NCBI RefSeq assembly: GCF_900114785.1
Contig: NZ_FOUG01000004.1
Span: 372,001-436,000, forward strand
Direction: 5' to 3'
DNA length: 64,000 nt
Origin: Variovorax sp. OV329
Lineage (GTDB): Bacteria; Pseudomonadota; Gammaproteobacteria; Burkholderiales; Burkholderiaceae_C
Shown: positions 52,685 to 61,235 of the stretch, one piece after another
How positions within the stretch are numbered: the stretch's first letter is position 1
Layout of the letters: each line of letters opens with the position of its first letter
Notes under the pieces: model-generated
The model's input: the letters and a program-made list of their open reading frames with translations, nothing else
The model's database searches: none
What the model was told of the DNA's origin: nothing
Made by a program: the position numbers and the translations under genes

Positions 52685-53506
52685 CTACCCCGAGCGGCGC
52701 AGCGTGAACAGCGGCGAACTCCCGCCGGCCAGCGCCAGCTCGTGCGCCGCCTGCAGCAGCGGGCGACCCAGCTCCTGCATGCGCAGCGCGCTCAGGCGCA
52801 GCAGCGGCCCGGCGATGGTGATGACGGCGATGGTGCCCTGGTGCCGGCGTGTCACCGGCGCGGCCATGGCGGTCATGCCGGGCGCGTAGGACTCCACGAT
52901 CATGCTGAAGCCGCGCTTGCGATCCTCCTCCAGCGTCTTCATCAGTGCCTTGAAGGTGGTGGGCGCCTTGGGGCCGAACTGCGCCGGCTGGCCGAAGCCC
53001 TGGCGCGCCACCAGCTCGGTGGCGCGCTCCTCGTCCAGCGTCATCAGCCAGGCATGGCCCCCCGCGCTGCAGGACAGCCGCACGTCGATGCCCATGTCCG
53101 GGTCGTAGCGCAGCCCGGTCCGCGCGCCCTGCGCCTTGGCCACGAAGATCAGGCTGTCCCCATCGACCAGCGCCAGGCGCACCAGCTCGCCCGAGACCTC
53201 GGCCAGCCGGTCGATGATGGGCTGCGCGATGTCGACGATGCCCGCGCCGCCCAGGAAGTTCAGGCCCAGCGCGGGCATCTTCGTGGTCAGCGCGTAGTCG
53301 CCCTGCTCGCGCAGCTGGCGCACGTAGCCGCAACGTGAAAGCTCGGCCAGCAGGCGGTGGCAGGCGCTGCGCGGCAGGGCCAGTTCGTCCGCCAGCTCGC
53401 CCAGGGCGATGCCCTCGGGCTGGTGCGCGAGGCATTCGAGAATGGCCAGCACGCGCTCCACGGTGCCGCTGGGTGTGACGGGGGACGGTGTCTTGTTCTT
53501 CTGCAT
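52685..53506 (-). CDS. IclR family regulator of the TRAP/aroQ cluster
   Basis: 273 residues with an N-terminal winged helix (TVERVLAILECLAHQPEGIA, LALPRSACHRLLAELSRCGY) and an IclR effector domain (VRLALVDGDSLIFVAKAQ, SCSAGGHAWLMTL). Upstream in-frame ATG at 53557 is possible, but it would place the IclR-like operator inside the coding region, so I choose 53506. Divergent from the TRAP receptor gene, with a 15-base IclR-consensus-like box right before its own start, which suggests autoregulation. Confidence 0.9.
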   Translation of the reverse strand: MQKNKTPSPVTPSGTVERVLAILECLAHQPEGIALGELADELALPRSACHRLLAELSRCGYVRQLREQGDYALTTKMPALGLNFLGGAGIVDIAQPIIDRLAEVSGELVRLALVDGDSLIFVAKAQGARTGLRYDPDMGIDVRLSCSAGGHAWLMTLDEERATELVARQGFGQPAQFGPKAPTTFKALMKTLEEDRKRGFSMIVESYAPGMTAMAAPVTRRHQGTIAVITIAGPLLRLSALRMQELGRPLLQAAHELALAGGSSPLFTLRRSG

Positions 53507-53508
53507 GG

Positions 53509-53532
53509 TGGAATGAGATTCCAGGCTGGAAT
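53509..53532. promoter_or_regulatory. IclR-type operator TGGAAT-GAG-ATTCCA plus a third half-site
   Basis: TGGAATGAGATTCCA (53509-53523) is a perfect palindrome around GAG and matches the established IclR consensus TGGAAATNATTTCCA in size and outer bases. A further TGGAAT at 53527-53532 adds a third half-site 3 bases away. It lies 2 bases upstream of the IclR start and 79-102 bases before the TRAP receptor start. Confidence 0.75.
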
Positions 53533-53610
53533 GGTGTTCTGGCTTGCTTCCTATCATGCCGCAGCACGTTCTCTCGAACGCCAGCCGATCATCAACAAGG
53601 AGACAAGCCA

Positions 53611-54618
53611 GTGAAGACTTTCATGCGCAGCGCCATCGTGAGCGCCGCCCTCGCCACCGCCACCTGCCTGGCGTTCGCGCAAGACGTGCAGGAGCGCGTC
53701 ATCAAGTTCGGCCACCTCAACAACACCGATCACCCGGTGAGCATGGGCGTGAAGAAGTTCGCCGAGCTGCTCGCGGCCAAGAGCGGCGGCAAGCTGAAGG
53801 TGCAGGAATTCCCGTCCAACCAGCTGGGCAACGAACTGCAGCAGCAGTCGGCGCTGCAAGGCGGCGTGCAGGAGATGTCGGCACCGGCTACCACCTCGCT
53901 GGCCGGCATCGTCAAGGAGTTCGGCCTGGTCGACTTCCCCTTCTCGGTGAGCAACTATGCGCAGGCCGATGCGCTGCTCGACGGCCCGCTGGGCCAGGCG
54001 CTGATCGCCAGGCTGCCCGAGAAGGGCCTGGTCGCGCTGGGCTACTGGGACCTGGGCTTTCGCAACGTCACCAACAGCCGCCGCCCCATCACCAAGGCCG
54101 AGGACCTGGACGGCCTGAAGATCCGCGTCATTCCCAACCCCGTGTTCCTCGACACCTTCAAGGCCTTCAAGGCCAACCCGGTGCCCATGCCCTTCGCCGA
54201 GCTGTACGGCGCGCTGGAGTCGAAGGCGGTGGACGGCCAGGAGAACCCCTTCGCGGTGATCCTGTCGAACAAGTTCTTCGAGGTGAACAAGTTCGTGAGC
54301 GCCACCAACCACGTGTACGCGGCCAACATCGTGCTGGTCAGCAAGCGCTTCTGGGACAAGCTCTCGCCCGCCGAGCAGAAGATGATGCACGAGGCCGCCG
54401 ACGAGGCGCGCGGCTACCAGCGCAAGGTCAGCCGCGAGGCCGCGGCCAAGGCGGTGGGCGAGCTGCAGGCCAAGGGCATGCAGTACAACGAGGTGTCGCC
54501 GGCCGAGCAGGCCCGCATGCGCACCGTGGCCAAGCCGGTCACCGAGAAGTTCGCCGCGGCCTACGACCCGGCCATCGTGAAGCTCTACAACGACGAGCTG
54601 GCGCGTCTGTCGAAATGA
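53611..54618 (+). CDS. TRAP transporter substrate-binding protein (DctP family)
   Basis: 335 residues with a signal peptide (IVSAALATATCLAFAQ). DctP motifs: IKFGHLNNTDHPVSMGVKKF at the N-terminus, the carboxylate-binding arginine region LKIRVIPNPVFLDTFKAF, and YGALESKAVDGQENPF. The start is a GTG with AAGGAGA 7 bases upstream. The permease genes are 1.3 kb away beyond aroQ and tetR, together with a second DctP, so this receptor may share that permease. Confidence 0.93.
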   Translation: MKTFMRSAIVSAALATATCLAFAQDVQERVIKFGHLNNTDHPVSMGVKKFAELLAAKSGGKLKVQEFPSNQLGNELQQQSALQGGVQEMSAPATTSLAGIVKEFGLVDFPFSVSNYAQADALLDGPLGQALIARLPEKGLVALGYWDLGFRNVTNSRRPITKAEDLDGLKIRVIPNPVFLDTFKAFKANPVPMPFAELYGALESKAVDGQENPFAVILSNKFFEVNKFVSATNHVYAANIVLVSKRFWDKLSPAEQKMMHEAADEARGYQRKVSREAAAKAVGELQAKGMQYNEVSPAEQARMRTVAKPVTEKFAAAYDPAIVKLYNDELARLSK

Positions 54619-55079
54619 GCGGTTCCATGACGAAGATCCTGGTCCTGCACGGACCCAACCTCAACCTCTTCGGCCGCCGCGAGCCGCACATCTACGGCAC
54701 CACCACGCTGGCGCAGATCAACGAGCGGCTGGGCGTGCTGGCAAACGAGCTGCAGGTGGAACTGGAGATCTTCCAGTCCAACCACGAAGGCGCGCTGATC
54801 GACAAGTTCCACGAGAACATCGACATCGCCGCCGGCGCGCTGCTCAACCCCGCCGGGCTCACGCAGCACGGCGTGCCGCTGCACGACGCGATCAAGGCCA
54901 TGCCCTTCCCGGTGCTGGAGATCCACATGTCCAACATCGCGGCGCGCGAGACCTGGCGGGCGCACTCCATCATCTCGCCGGCGGTGAAGGCCACCATCCA
55001 GGGCCTGGGCTGGCGCTCGTACACCGCGGGCCTGCGCGCGCTGGTGGAGACGGTGCGCGAGGACAAAGCCGCGGCCTGA
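54615..55079 (+). CDS. aroQ: type II 3-dehydroquinate dehydratase
   Basis: 154 residues. Motifs: ILVLHGPNLNLFGRREPHIY with the catalytic Tyr, the flexible arginine loop, FQSNHEGALIDKFHE and VLEIHMSNIAARETWRAHS. It interconverts 3-dehydroquinate and 3-dehydroshikimate. Coupled by a 4-base overlap (ATGA) to a TRAP receptor in an IclR-controlled cluster, it is more likely catabolic (quinate or shikimate use) than biosynthetic. ATG 54627 is an alternative start. Confidence 0.94.
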   Translation: MSGSMTKILVLHGPNLNLFGRREPHIYGTTTLAQINERLGVLANELQVELEIFQSNHEGALIDKFHENIDIAAGALLNPAGLTQHGVPLHDAIKAMPFPVLEIHMSNIAARETWRAHSIISPAVKATIQGLGWRSYTAGLRALVETVREDKAAA

Positions 55080-55104
55080 AGAAGTCCGGACGCCGCAAGG
55101 CTCC

Positions 55105-55110
55105 TATACT
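55105..55110 (+). promoter_or_regulatory. -10-like hexamer TATACT, possible leaderless start of tetR
   Basis: TATACT ends 6 bases before the tetR ATG at 55117, with no ribosome site in between. This again fits a transcript starting at the start codon. A clear -35 is not visible. Confidence 0.45.
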
Positions 55111-55116
55111 TCATGA

Positions 55117-55806
55117 ATGAACGAACTGGTACACGCCGGCACGCGCAAGAAGGTCGGACGCAGCGCCGCGCCTGCGCGCAAGGCGCCGGGCCGCACCAAC
55201 GACCCGGAACGCACCCAGGCCAACATCCTGGAAGTGGCCGAGGCGGAGTTCGGCGAGAAGGGCCTGGCCGGCGCGCGCATCGACGAGATCGCAGAGGCGA
55301 CCAAGACCAGCAAGCGCATGATCTACTACTACTTCGGCAGCAAGGAGGGCTTGTACCTCGCGGTGCTGGAGGAGTCGTACCGGCGCGTGCGCGACGTGGA
55401 GTCCGAACTCAACCTGCAGGACCTGGAGCCCGAGGACGCCCTGCGGCGCCTGGTGGCCTTCACCTTCGACCACCACCTGCACCACGAGAACTACATCCGC
55501 CTGGTGATGTCCGAGAACATCAATCGCGGCCAGTACATGGCGCAGAGCCAGCGCATCCAGGACCTGAACGTGCCGGCCATCGCGGCCATACGCAACCTGT
55601 ACGAGCGCGGCGTCAAGTCCGGCGCGTTCCGCAAGGGCCTGGACCCGGTGGACATCCACGCCTCGATCTCGGCGCTGAGCTTCTTCAACGTGTCCAACCG
55701 CCACACCTTCGGCACCATCTTCAAGCTGGACATGCTCTCGCCCATCTACATCGCACAGCGCCGCGCCAACGTCACCGAGATGGTGGCGCGCTTCGTGCGC
55801 AAGTAG
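55117..55806 (+). CDS. TetR family transcriptional regulator
   Basis: 229 residues. A basic, probably flexible N-terminus precedes the TetR helix-turn-helix: ERTQANILEVAEAEFGEKGL, IAEATKTSKRMIYYYFGSKE, GLYLAVLEESYRR. The C-terminal domain resembles that of regulators of TRAP-linked aromatic pathways (HHENYIRLVMSENINRG). It lies between the first TRAP receptor/aroQ pair and the permease genes. An AC-AC-GT-GT type site follows 79 bases downstream, just before dctQ, suggesting it controls the permease/receptor/aroE-like unit. A short hairpin AGCCGC-CTC-GCGGCT after the stop may be a weak terminator. Confidence 0.92.
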   Translation: MNELVHAGTRKKVGRSAAPARKAPGRTNDPERTQANILEVAEAEFGEKGLAGARIDEIAEATKTSKRMIYYYFGSKEGLYLAVLEESYRRVRDVESELNLQDLEPEDALRRLVAFTFDHHLHHENYIRLVMSENINRGQYMAQSQRIQDLNVPAIAAIRNLYERGVKSGAFRKGLDPVDIHASISALSFFNVSNRHTFGTIFKLDMLSPIYIAQRRANVTEMVARFVRK

Positions 55807-55884
55807 AAGCCGCCTCGCGGCTCCTTTCGGAAACACCCGCTGCAGTCTTCGGACGGCGGGCATGGGTTTTCCCGAAATTGAAAA

Positions 55885-55898
55885 ACTAACCAGTCCGT
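55885..55898. promoter_or_regulatory. TetR-type operator before the TRAP permease genes
   Basis: ACTAACCAGTCCGT fits the dyad layout AC-N2-AC-N2-GT-N2-GT seen for several TetR-family repressors. It lies in an AT-rich leader 30-43 bases upstream of the dctQ GTG and directly downstream of the tetR gene. Confidence 0.6.
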
Positions 55899-55927
55899 AC
55901 AAAATTTATATAACAGGAGACTTTCCC

Positions 55928-56485
55928 GTGATACAGCGCTTGATCGACGGCATCTGCCGTTTGTTTGTCGTCCTGATGGTCGTGAGCCTGGGGCTCATGG
56001 TCGTGATGGTGTTCGGCAACGTCGTGCTTCGCTACGGCTTCAATTCCGGCATCACCGTGTCGGAGGAGCTGTCGCGCTGGATGTTCGTGTGGATGACCTT
56101 CCTGGGTTCGGTGGTGGCGCTGCGCAACCACGCGCACCTGGGCACCGACACGCTGATCAAGCGCCTGCCGGTCGCGGGCCGCAAGGCCTGCTTCGTGATG
56201 TCGCACCTGCTCATGCTGTTCATCTGCTGGCTGATGTTCCGTGGCGCATGGGAGCAGACGCTCATCAACTACGGCACCACCAGCGCGGTGATGGAGGCCT
56301 CGATGGCCTGGTTCTACGTCAGCGGCGTCGTGTTCGCCGTACTGGCGGCGCTGATCATTGCGCACAACCTCTGGAAGCTGCTCACCGGCAAGCTGGCCGA
56401 AAGCGATCTCGTCACGGTTTCCGAGTCGGAAGACGACGTGCCCCACCAACAACAAGCCCCCGCCGCCGCGAAGGAGCAGGCATGA
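55928..56485 (+). CDS. TRAP transporter small permease (DctQ family)
   Basis: 185 residues with four membrane helices, for example FVVLMVVSLGLMVVMVFGNV near the start, then YGFNSGITVSEELSRWMFVW and ALRNHAHLGTDTLIKRLP, the usual DctQ signature. The frame is open from 55862, but the GTG at 55928 has AGGAGA at 55915-55920 and starts directly before the first helix, so it is chosen. It overlaps dctM by 4 bases. Confidence 0.92.
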   Translation: MIQRLIDGICRLFVVLMVVSLGLMVVMVFGNVVLRYGFNSGITVSEELSRWMFVWMTFLGSVVALRNHAHLGTDTLIKRLPVAGRKACFVMSHLLMLFICWLMFRGAWEQTLINYGTTSAVMEASMAWFYVSGVVFAVLAALIIAHNLWKLLTGKLAESDLVTVSESEDDVPHQQQAPAAAKEQA

Positions 56486-57762
56486 CCATCACCATCTTCC
56501 TGGGCGCGCTGCTGGGCGCCATGGCGCTGGGCGTGCCGATTGCCTTCTCGCTGCTCATCTGCGGTGCCGCGCTCATGTGGCACATGAACATGTTCGACGC
56601 GCAGATCCTGGCGCAGAACACCATCGAGGGCGCCAACAGCTTCCCGCTGCTGGCCGTGCCCTTCTTCATGCTGGCCGGCGAAATCATGAACGCCGGCGGC
56701 CTGTCCAAGCGCATCGTCAACTTCGCGATGACGCTGGTGGGCCACATCAAGGGCGGCCTGGGCTACGTGGGCATCATGGCGGCCGTCATCATGGCCGCCC
56801 TGTCGGGCTCGGCCGTGGCCGACGCTGCCGCGCTGGCCGCGCTGCTGCTGCCCATGATGAACCGCGCCGGCTACGACACCGCGCGCTCGGCCGGCCTGCT
56901 GGCCTCCGCCTCCATCATCGCGCCCATCATCCCGCCGAGCATCGGCTTCGTGATCTTCGGCGTGGCCGCCAACGTGTCGATCTCCAAGCTCTTCCTGGCC
57001 GGCATCGCCCCGGGCCTGATGCTGGGCGGCGCCCTGTGGCTCACCTGGTGGTGGCTGGTGCGCAAGGAGAAGATCGAGGCCGCCCCGCGCGCCAGCCGCG
57101 CGGAGGTGCTGCGCTCGCTGAAGGACGCCGCCTTCGCGCTGGTGCTGCCGCTCATCGTGGTGGTGGGCCTGAAGTTCGGCGTGTTCACGCCGACCGAGGC
57201 GGCGGTGGTGGCCGCGGTGTATGCGCTGTTCGTGTCCACCGTGATCTACGGCGAGCTCAAGCTCAACCAGCTCTTCGGCCTGTTCGCCTCGGCGGCGCAG
57301 ACCTCGGCGGTGATCATGTTCCTGGTGGCCGCGGCCATGGTCTCGGCCTGGATGATCACCGTCGCCAACCTGCCGGCAGAGATCGTCACGCTGCTCAAGC
57401 CGCTGCTGGACAACCCCACGATGCTCATGTTCGCCATCATGGTCATCACCATGCTGGTGGGCACCGCGATGGACATGACGCCCACCATCCTGATCCTCAC
57501 GCCGGTGTTCATGCCGCTCGTCAAGGCCGCCGGCATCGACCCGGTGTACTTCGGTGTGCTGTTCATGATCAACAACGCCATCGGCCTCATCACCCCGCCG
57601 GTGGGCACCGTGCTCAGCACCGTGGCCGGCGTCGGCAAGGTCAGCATGGACGACGTGACCAAGGGCGTGTGGCCCTTCATGGTCGCGCAGTTCCTGCTCA
57701 TGTTCCTGCTGGTGTTCTTCCCCAGCCTGGTGACCGTGCCCGCGCGCTGGCTGGCCGGCTGA
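56482..57762 (+). CDS. TRAP transporter large permease (DctM family)
   Basis: 426 residues, about twelve hydrophobic segments. DctM markers: GALLGAMALGVPIAFSLLIC, AALSGSAVADAAALAALLLP, SIIAPIIPPSIGFVIFGVAA and NNAIGLITPPVGTVLSTVAG. It forms the sodium-driven channel with DctQ. The ATG overlaps the dctQ stop (ATGA), so the subunits are made together. Confidence 0.95.
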   Translation: MTITIFLGALLGAMALGVPIAFSLLICGAALMWHMNMFDAQILAQNTIEGANSFPLLAVPFFMLAGEIMNAGGLSKRIVNFAMTLVGHIKGGLGYVGIMAAVIMAALSGSAVADAAALAALLLPMMNRAGYDTARSAGLLASASIIAPIIPPSIGFVIFGVAANVSISKLFLAGIAPGLMLGGALWLTWWWLVRKEKIEAAPRASRAEVLRSLKDAAFALVLPLIVVVGLKFGVFTPTEAAVVAAVYALFVSTVIYGELKLNQLFGLFASAAQTSAVIMFLVAAAMVSAWMITVANLPAEIVTLLKPLLDNPTMLMFAIMVITMLVGTAMDMTPTILILTPVFMPLVKAAGIDPVYFGVLFMINNAIGLITPPVGTVLSTVAGVGKVSMDDVTKGVWPFMVAQFLLMFLLVFFPSLVTVPARWLAG

Positions 57763-57810
57763 GCACCCAACCGCTTTTCAACGACGACAACGACGAAACG
57801 GAGACCCACC

Positions 57811-58815
57811 ATGAAACGCCTCTTCCTCAAGTCCGTGCTGGCGGCCGCGGCCCTGTGCACCCTGGGCGGCATCGCCCAGGCGCAGCAGGCGCGCACCATC
57901 AAGTTCGCCAACCAGAACGCCGAGGGCCACCCCATCGTGCTGGGCATGCAGAAGTTCGCGCAGATCGTCGAGGCCAAGTCGGGCGGCAAGATGAAGGTCA
58001 ACGTCTACCCCGGCGGCGCGCTGGGCAGCGACCAGGCCAACGTGTCGGCCCTGCAGGGCGGCACGCTGGAGATGGCCTCGATGAACTCGGGCATCTTCGC
58101 CAGCATCGTCAAGGACTTCGCCATCTACGACTTCCCCTTCCTTTTCGGCAACGCGAAGGAAGCGGATGCGGTGGTCGACGGCCCCTTCGGCGCCGGCCTG
58201 CACAAGAAGCTGGAAGACAAGGGCCTGGTGGGCCTGACCTACTACGAGCTGGGCTTTCGCCAGCTGACCAACAGCAAGCGCCCGGTGGCCAAGGTGGAGG
58301 ACATCGCCGGCCTGAAGCTGCGCGTGATCCCCAACCCGATCAACGTGGACTGGGTGAACGCCCTGGGCGCCAACCCCACGCCACTGCCCTTCCCCGAGCT
58401 GTACGCCGCGCTGGAGCAGAAGGCGGTGGATGGCCAGGAGAACCCGGTGGCCACCATCCGCGGCGCCAAGCTGTACGAGGTGCAGAAGTACATGACGCTG
58501 ACCAACCACCAGTACAACCCGCAGTCGGTGGTCATCAGCAAGCGCTTCTGGGACTCGCTCTCGGCCGACGAGCAGAAGGTCCTGCAGGACGCCGCCGTCG
58601 AATCCGCGAAGTACGAGCGCGAGCAGTCGCGCGCGCAGGCCGCCAGCATCATGGACGAGCTGAAGAAGAGCGGCATGCAGGTCACCGAGCTGACTCCGGC
58701 CGAGGTGACCAAGCTGCGCGACAAGATGAAGCCGGTCATCGCCAAGCACAGCGCCTCGGTGGGCGAAGCCACCGTCACGGCCGTGATGGCCGAGCTGGAA
58801 AAAGCCCGCAAGTAA
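57811..58815 (+). CDS. TRAP transporter substrate-binding protein (DctP family)
   Basis: 334 residues with a signal peptide (SVLAAAALCTLGGIAQAQQ). It is a paralogue of the receptor at 53611: both share IKF near the start, the LKxRVIPNP arginine motif (here GLKLRVIPNPINVDWVNALG) and ALEQKAVDGQENPV. It immediately follows dctM and is the permanent partner of the permease. Having two receptors for one permease suggests two related carboxylates. Confidence 0.94.
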   Translation: MKRLFLKSVLAAAALCTLGGIAQAQQARTIKFANQNAEGHPIVLGMQKFAQIVEAKSGGKMKVNVYPGGALGSDQANVSALQGGTLEMASMNSGIFASIVKDFAIYDFPFLFGNAKEADAVVDGPFGAGLHKKLEDKGLVGLTYYELGFRQLTNSKRPVAKVEDIAGLKLRVIPNPINVDWVNALGANPTPLPFPELYAALEQKAVDGQENPVATIRGAKLYEVQKYMTLTNHQYNPQSVVISKRFWDSLSADEQKVLQDAAVESAKYEREQSRAQAASIMDELKKSGMQVTELTPAEVTKLRDKMKPVIAKHSASVGEATVTAVMAELEKARK

Positions 58816-58828
58816 AGGAAGCGCGCAC

Positions 58829-59665
58829 GTGCAGATCGATGGCCGGACCGAGGTGATCGCGCACCTCGGCTACCCCACCCATGCCTTCAAGGCACCGATG
58901 ATCTACAACCCGTACTTCGAGGCGGACGGGATCAACGCGGTGGTGGTGCCCTTCGCCTGCCGTGCGGAGCACTTCGCGGACAGCCTGCGCACGCTGTTCA
59001 GGATGGACAACGTGCGCGGCGCGCTCGTCACCATGCCGCACAAGGTCAGCGTGGTCGAGTTGCTGGACGAGGTCACGCCGACCGTGCGCGTGGCGGGCGC
59101 CTGCAACGCCGTGCGGCGGCTGCCCGACGGGCGCCTGGTGGGCGACCAGTTCGACGGCGCCGGCTTCGTGCGCGGCATGCAACGCAAGGGCCTGCAGCTG
59201 GCGACCACTCGCGCGCTGGTGGTCGGCTCGGGCGGCGTGGGCTGCGCCATCGCGGCCTCGCTGGCGCAGGCCGGCATCGCCGAACTGGCCCTGTACGACG
59301 TGAACGATGCCGCCGCCCGGGCCCTGGCTGGGCGCCTGCGGCAGGAATACCCGCAGCTGCCGGTGGGCACCGGCAGCGCCGACCCGAAGGGCTTCGGCCT
59401 GGTGGTGAACGCCACGCCGCTGGGCATGAACCCGGGCGATCCGCTGCCCTTCGACGTCGAGCGCCTGGACGAAGGCGCAATGGTGGGCGAGGTGGTGATG
59501 CGCAGCGAGACCACCGCGCTGCTCGCCGCCGCCCAGGCCCGCGGATGCCGGGTGCAGGTGGGCACGGACATGCTCTTCGAGATGATCCCGGCCTACCTGG
59601 AGTTCTTCGGCCTGCCGAGCACCACGGCCGAGCGGCTGCGCTCTCTCGCGCGGCTGCAGTACTGA
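58829..59665 (+). CDS. shikimate dehydrogenase-like protein lacking the SxS substrate motif
   Basis: 278 residues, GTG start 13 bases after dctP. The AroE fold is clear: VTMPHKVSVVELLDEVTPT with the catalytic Lys, GDQFDGAGFVRGM with the Asp, the nucleotide loop VVGSGGVGCAIAASLA and VVNATPLGMNPGDPLPF. The shikimate-binding SxS of GNPIAHSKSP-type sequences is replaced: GYPTHAFKAP has Phe20 and Ala22 at the two serine positions. It therefore likely oxidises a related ring acid such as a quinate analogue, and supplies aroQ or protocatechuate formation. Inference from context. Confidence 0.85.
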   Translation: MQIDGRTEVIAHLGYPTHAFKAPMIYNPYFEADGINAVVVPFACRAEHFADSLRTLFRMDNVRGALVTMPHKVSVVELLDEVTPTVRVAGACNAVRRLPDGRLVGDQFDGAGFVRGMQRKGLQLATTRALVVGSGGVGCAIAASLAQAGIAELALYDVNDAAARALAGRLRQEYPQLPVGTGSADPKGFGLVVNATPLGMNPGDPLPFDVERLDEGAMVGEVVMRSETTALLAAAQARGCRVQVGTDMLFEMIPAYLEFFGLPSTTAERLRSLARLQY

Positions 59666-59774
59666 GCCGCCCGGCAAGAAGCAGCCGCGGGCCCAGCGGC
59701 TGACCGCCGCGGGACAGGGGCAGGGCGCAGGATTTGCTATGTTCCTGCGTTCCCCTTCCCGCGATGCCCGCCCC

Positions 59775-60671
59775 ATGAACTCCACGCCCAACCCCACCCC
59801 CGATGCCGCCACGGCGGCGCGCCATGTCACCGACCTGGTCGCCCTGATGAAGCTGGAGGCCACCGGCGAAGACCGATTCCGCGGCCAGAGCGAGAACATC
59901 GGCACGCCGGCGGTGTTCGGCGGCCAGGTGCTGGGCCAGGCCCTGGTGGCCGCCAGCCTCACGGTGCCGGCGGACCGCCCGGTGCATTCCATGCACGCCT
60001 ATTTCCTGCTGCCGGGCAAGCATGCGCCCATCGACTACACCGTGCACCGTGCGCGCGACGGCCGCAGCTTCACCACCCGCCATGTCATCGCCAGGCAGGA
60101 AGGCCGTGAGATCTTCGAGATGGCGGCCTCCTTCCAGACGCTGGACGAAGGCATCGACCACCAGGACGCCATGCCGCAGGCATCCGATCCGCTGTCGCAG
60201 CCCAGTGAACTTGAGCGCCGCATCGCGCTGGGCGAGCGCGTGCCGGCCGACTACCGCTTCCGCGGCCTGATCTCGCCGGGGCTGGAGGTGCGGGTGATGG
60301 ATGCGCCCGACCTGCTCTCGCCCCAGCCCAGCCCGCCACAGTCGATGATCTGGCTGCGCGCCATCGCGCCGCTGCCCGACGATCCGATGGTGCACCGCGC
60401 CCTGCTGGCCTACGCCTCGGACAACGGCCTGCTGCGCGCCGCGATGAACCCGCACGGACTGACCTTCTTCAGCACCCGGTTGCGCGCCGCCAGCCTGGAC
60501 CATGCCATGTGGTTCCACCGCGATTTCCGACTGGACGACTGGCTGCTCTATGTCGTGGATTCGCCCAGTGCCCAGGGCGCCCGCGCGCTGTGCCGCGGCA
60601 GCATCTTCACGCGCGACGGCCGCCTGGTGGCCTCGACCGCGCAAGAGGGCATGCTGCGGGTCAAGACCTGA
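59775..60671 (+). CDS. tesB: acyl-CoA thioesterase II
   Basis: 298 residues, double hotdog of the TesB family. Seen: [20 protein letters not shown] with [45 protein letters not shown] in the first half and [20 protein letters not shown] with the catalytic-region Asp in the second. It hydrolyses medium and long acyl-CoAs in the cytosol. ATG 59739 is an alternative start 12 codons earlier. AAAGGAG after its stop belongs to creA. Confidence 0.93.
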   Translation: MNSTPNPTPDAATAARHVTDLVALMKLEATGEDRFRGQSENIGTPAVFGGQVLGQALVAASLTVPADRPVHSMHAYFLLPGKHAPIDYTVHRARDGRSFTTRHVIARQEGREIFEMAASFQTLDEGIDHQDAMPQASDPLSQPSELERRIALGERVPADYRFRGLISPGLEVRVMDAPDLLSPQPSPPQSMIWLRAIAPLPDDPMVHRALLAYASDNGLLRAAMNPHGLTFFSTRLRAASLDHAMWFHRDFRLDDWLLYVVDSPSAQGARALCRGSIFTRDGRLVASTAQEGMLRVKT

Positions 60672-60684
60672 AAGGAGCCACTGG

Positions 60685-61158
60685 ATGAAGTCCGCAGTGA
60701 CCGCGCTGTCCCTTTCCCTGCTGCTTGCCGGCGCCGCGCATGCCGAGCGCGTGGGCGCCGTCGACACCGTCTTCAAGCTCATCGGGCCGGACCACAAGGT
60801 GGTGGTCGACGCCTACGACGACCCGAAGGTGCAGGGCGTGTCCTGCTACGTGTCGCGTGCCGTCACCGGCGGCGTGTCCGGTGCGCTGGGCCTGGCCGAG
60901 GACAAGGCCGAGGCCGCCATCGCCTGCCGCCAGGTGGGCCCGATCCGCATCGCGCAGCCGCTGCCGCGTCAGGAAGAGGTGTTCAGCGAGCGGCAGTCCA
61001 TCCTCTTCAAGCGCCTGCGCGTGGTCCGCATGGTCGACAGCAAGCGCAACACGCTGGTCTACCTGAGCTACTCCGACAAGCTGATCGAGGGCTCGCCGCA
61101 GAACGCCGTGGCGGCCGTGTCGGTGGACGCGGCTTCGCCGATTCCGCTCAAGCCGTGA
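60685..61158 (+). CDS. creA: CreA family periplasmic protein
   Basis: 157 residues with a signal peptide ([15 protein letters not shown]). The conserved CreA body follows: [40 protein letters not shown] and [11 protein letters not shown], with two conserved cysteines that could form a disulfide. The function of the family is unknown. AAGGAG stands 7 bases before the ATG. It is likely co-transcribed with tesB, 13 bases upstream. Confidence 0.92.
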   Translation: MKSAVTALSLSLLLAGAAHAERVGAVDTVFKLIGPDHKVVVDAYDDPKVQGVSCYVSRAVTGGVSGALGLAEDKAEAAIACRQVGPIRIAQPLPRQEEVFSERQSILFKRLRVVRMVDSKRNTLVYLSYSDKLIEGSPQNAVAAVSVDAASPIPLKP

Positions 61159-61235
61159 ACGGCCGCGCCCGGCGGATGCGGCGTCCATTGGCACGGCCTG
61201 CGCGCGGTTTCTTCTGAGACGAGGCGCGACCCGGC

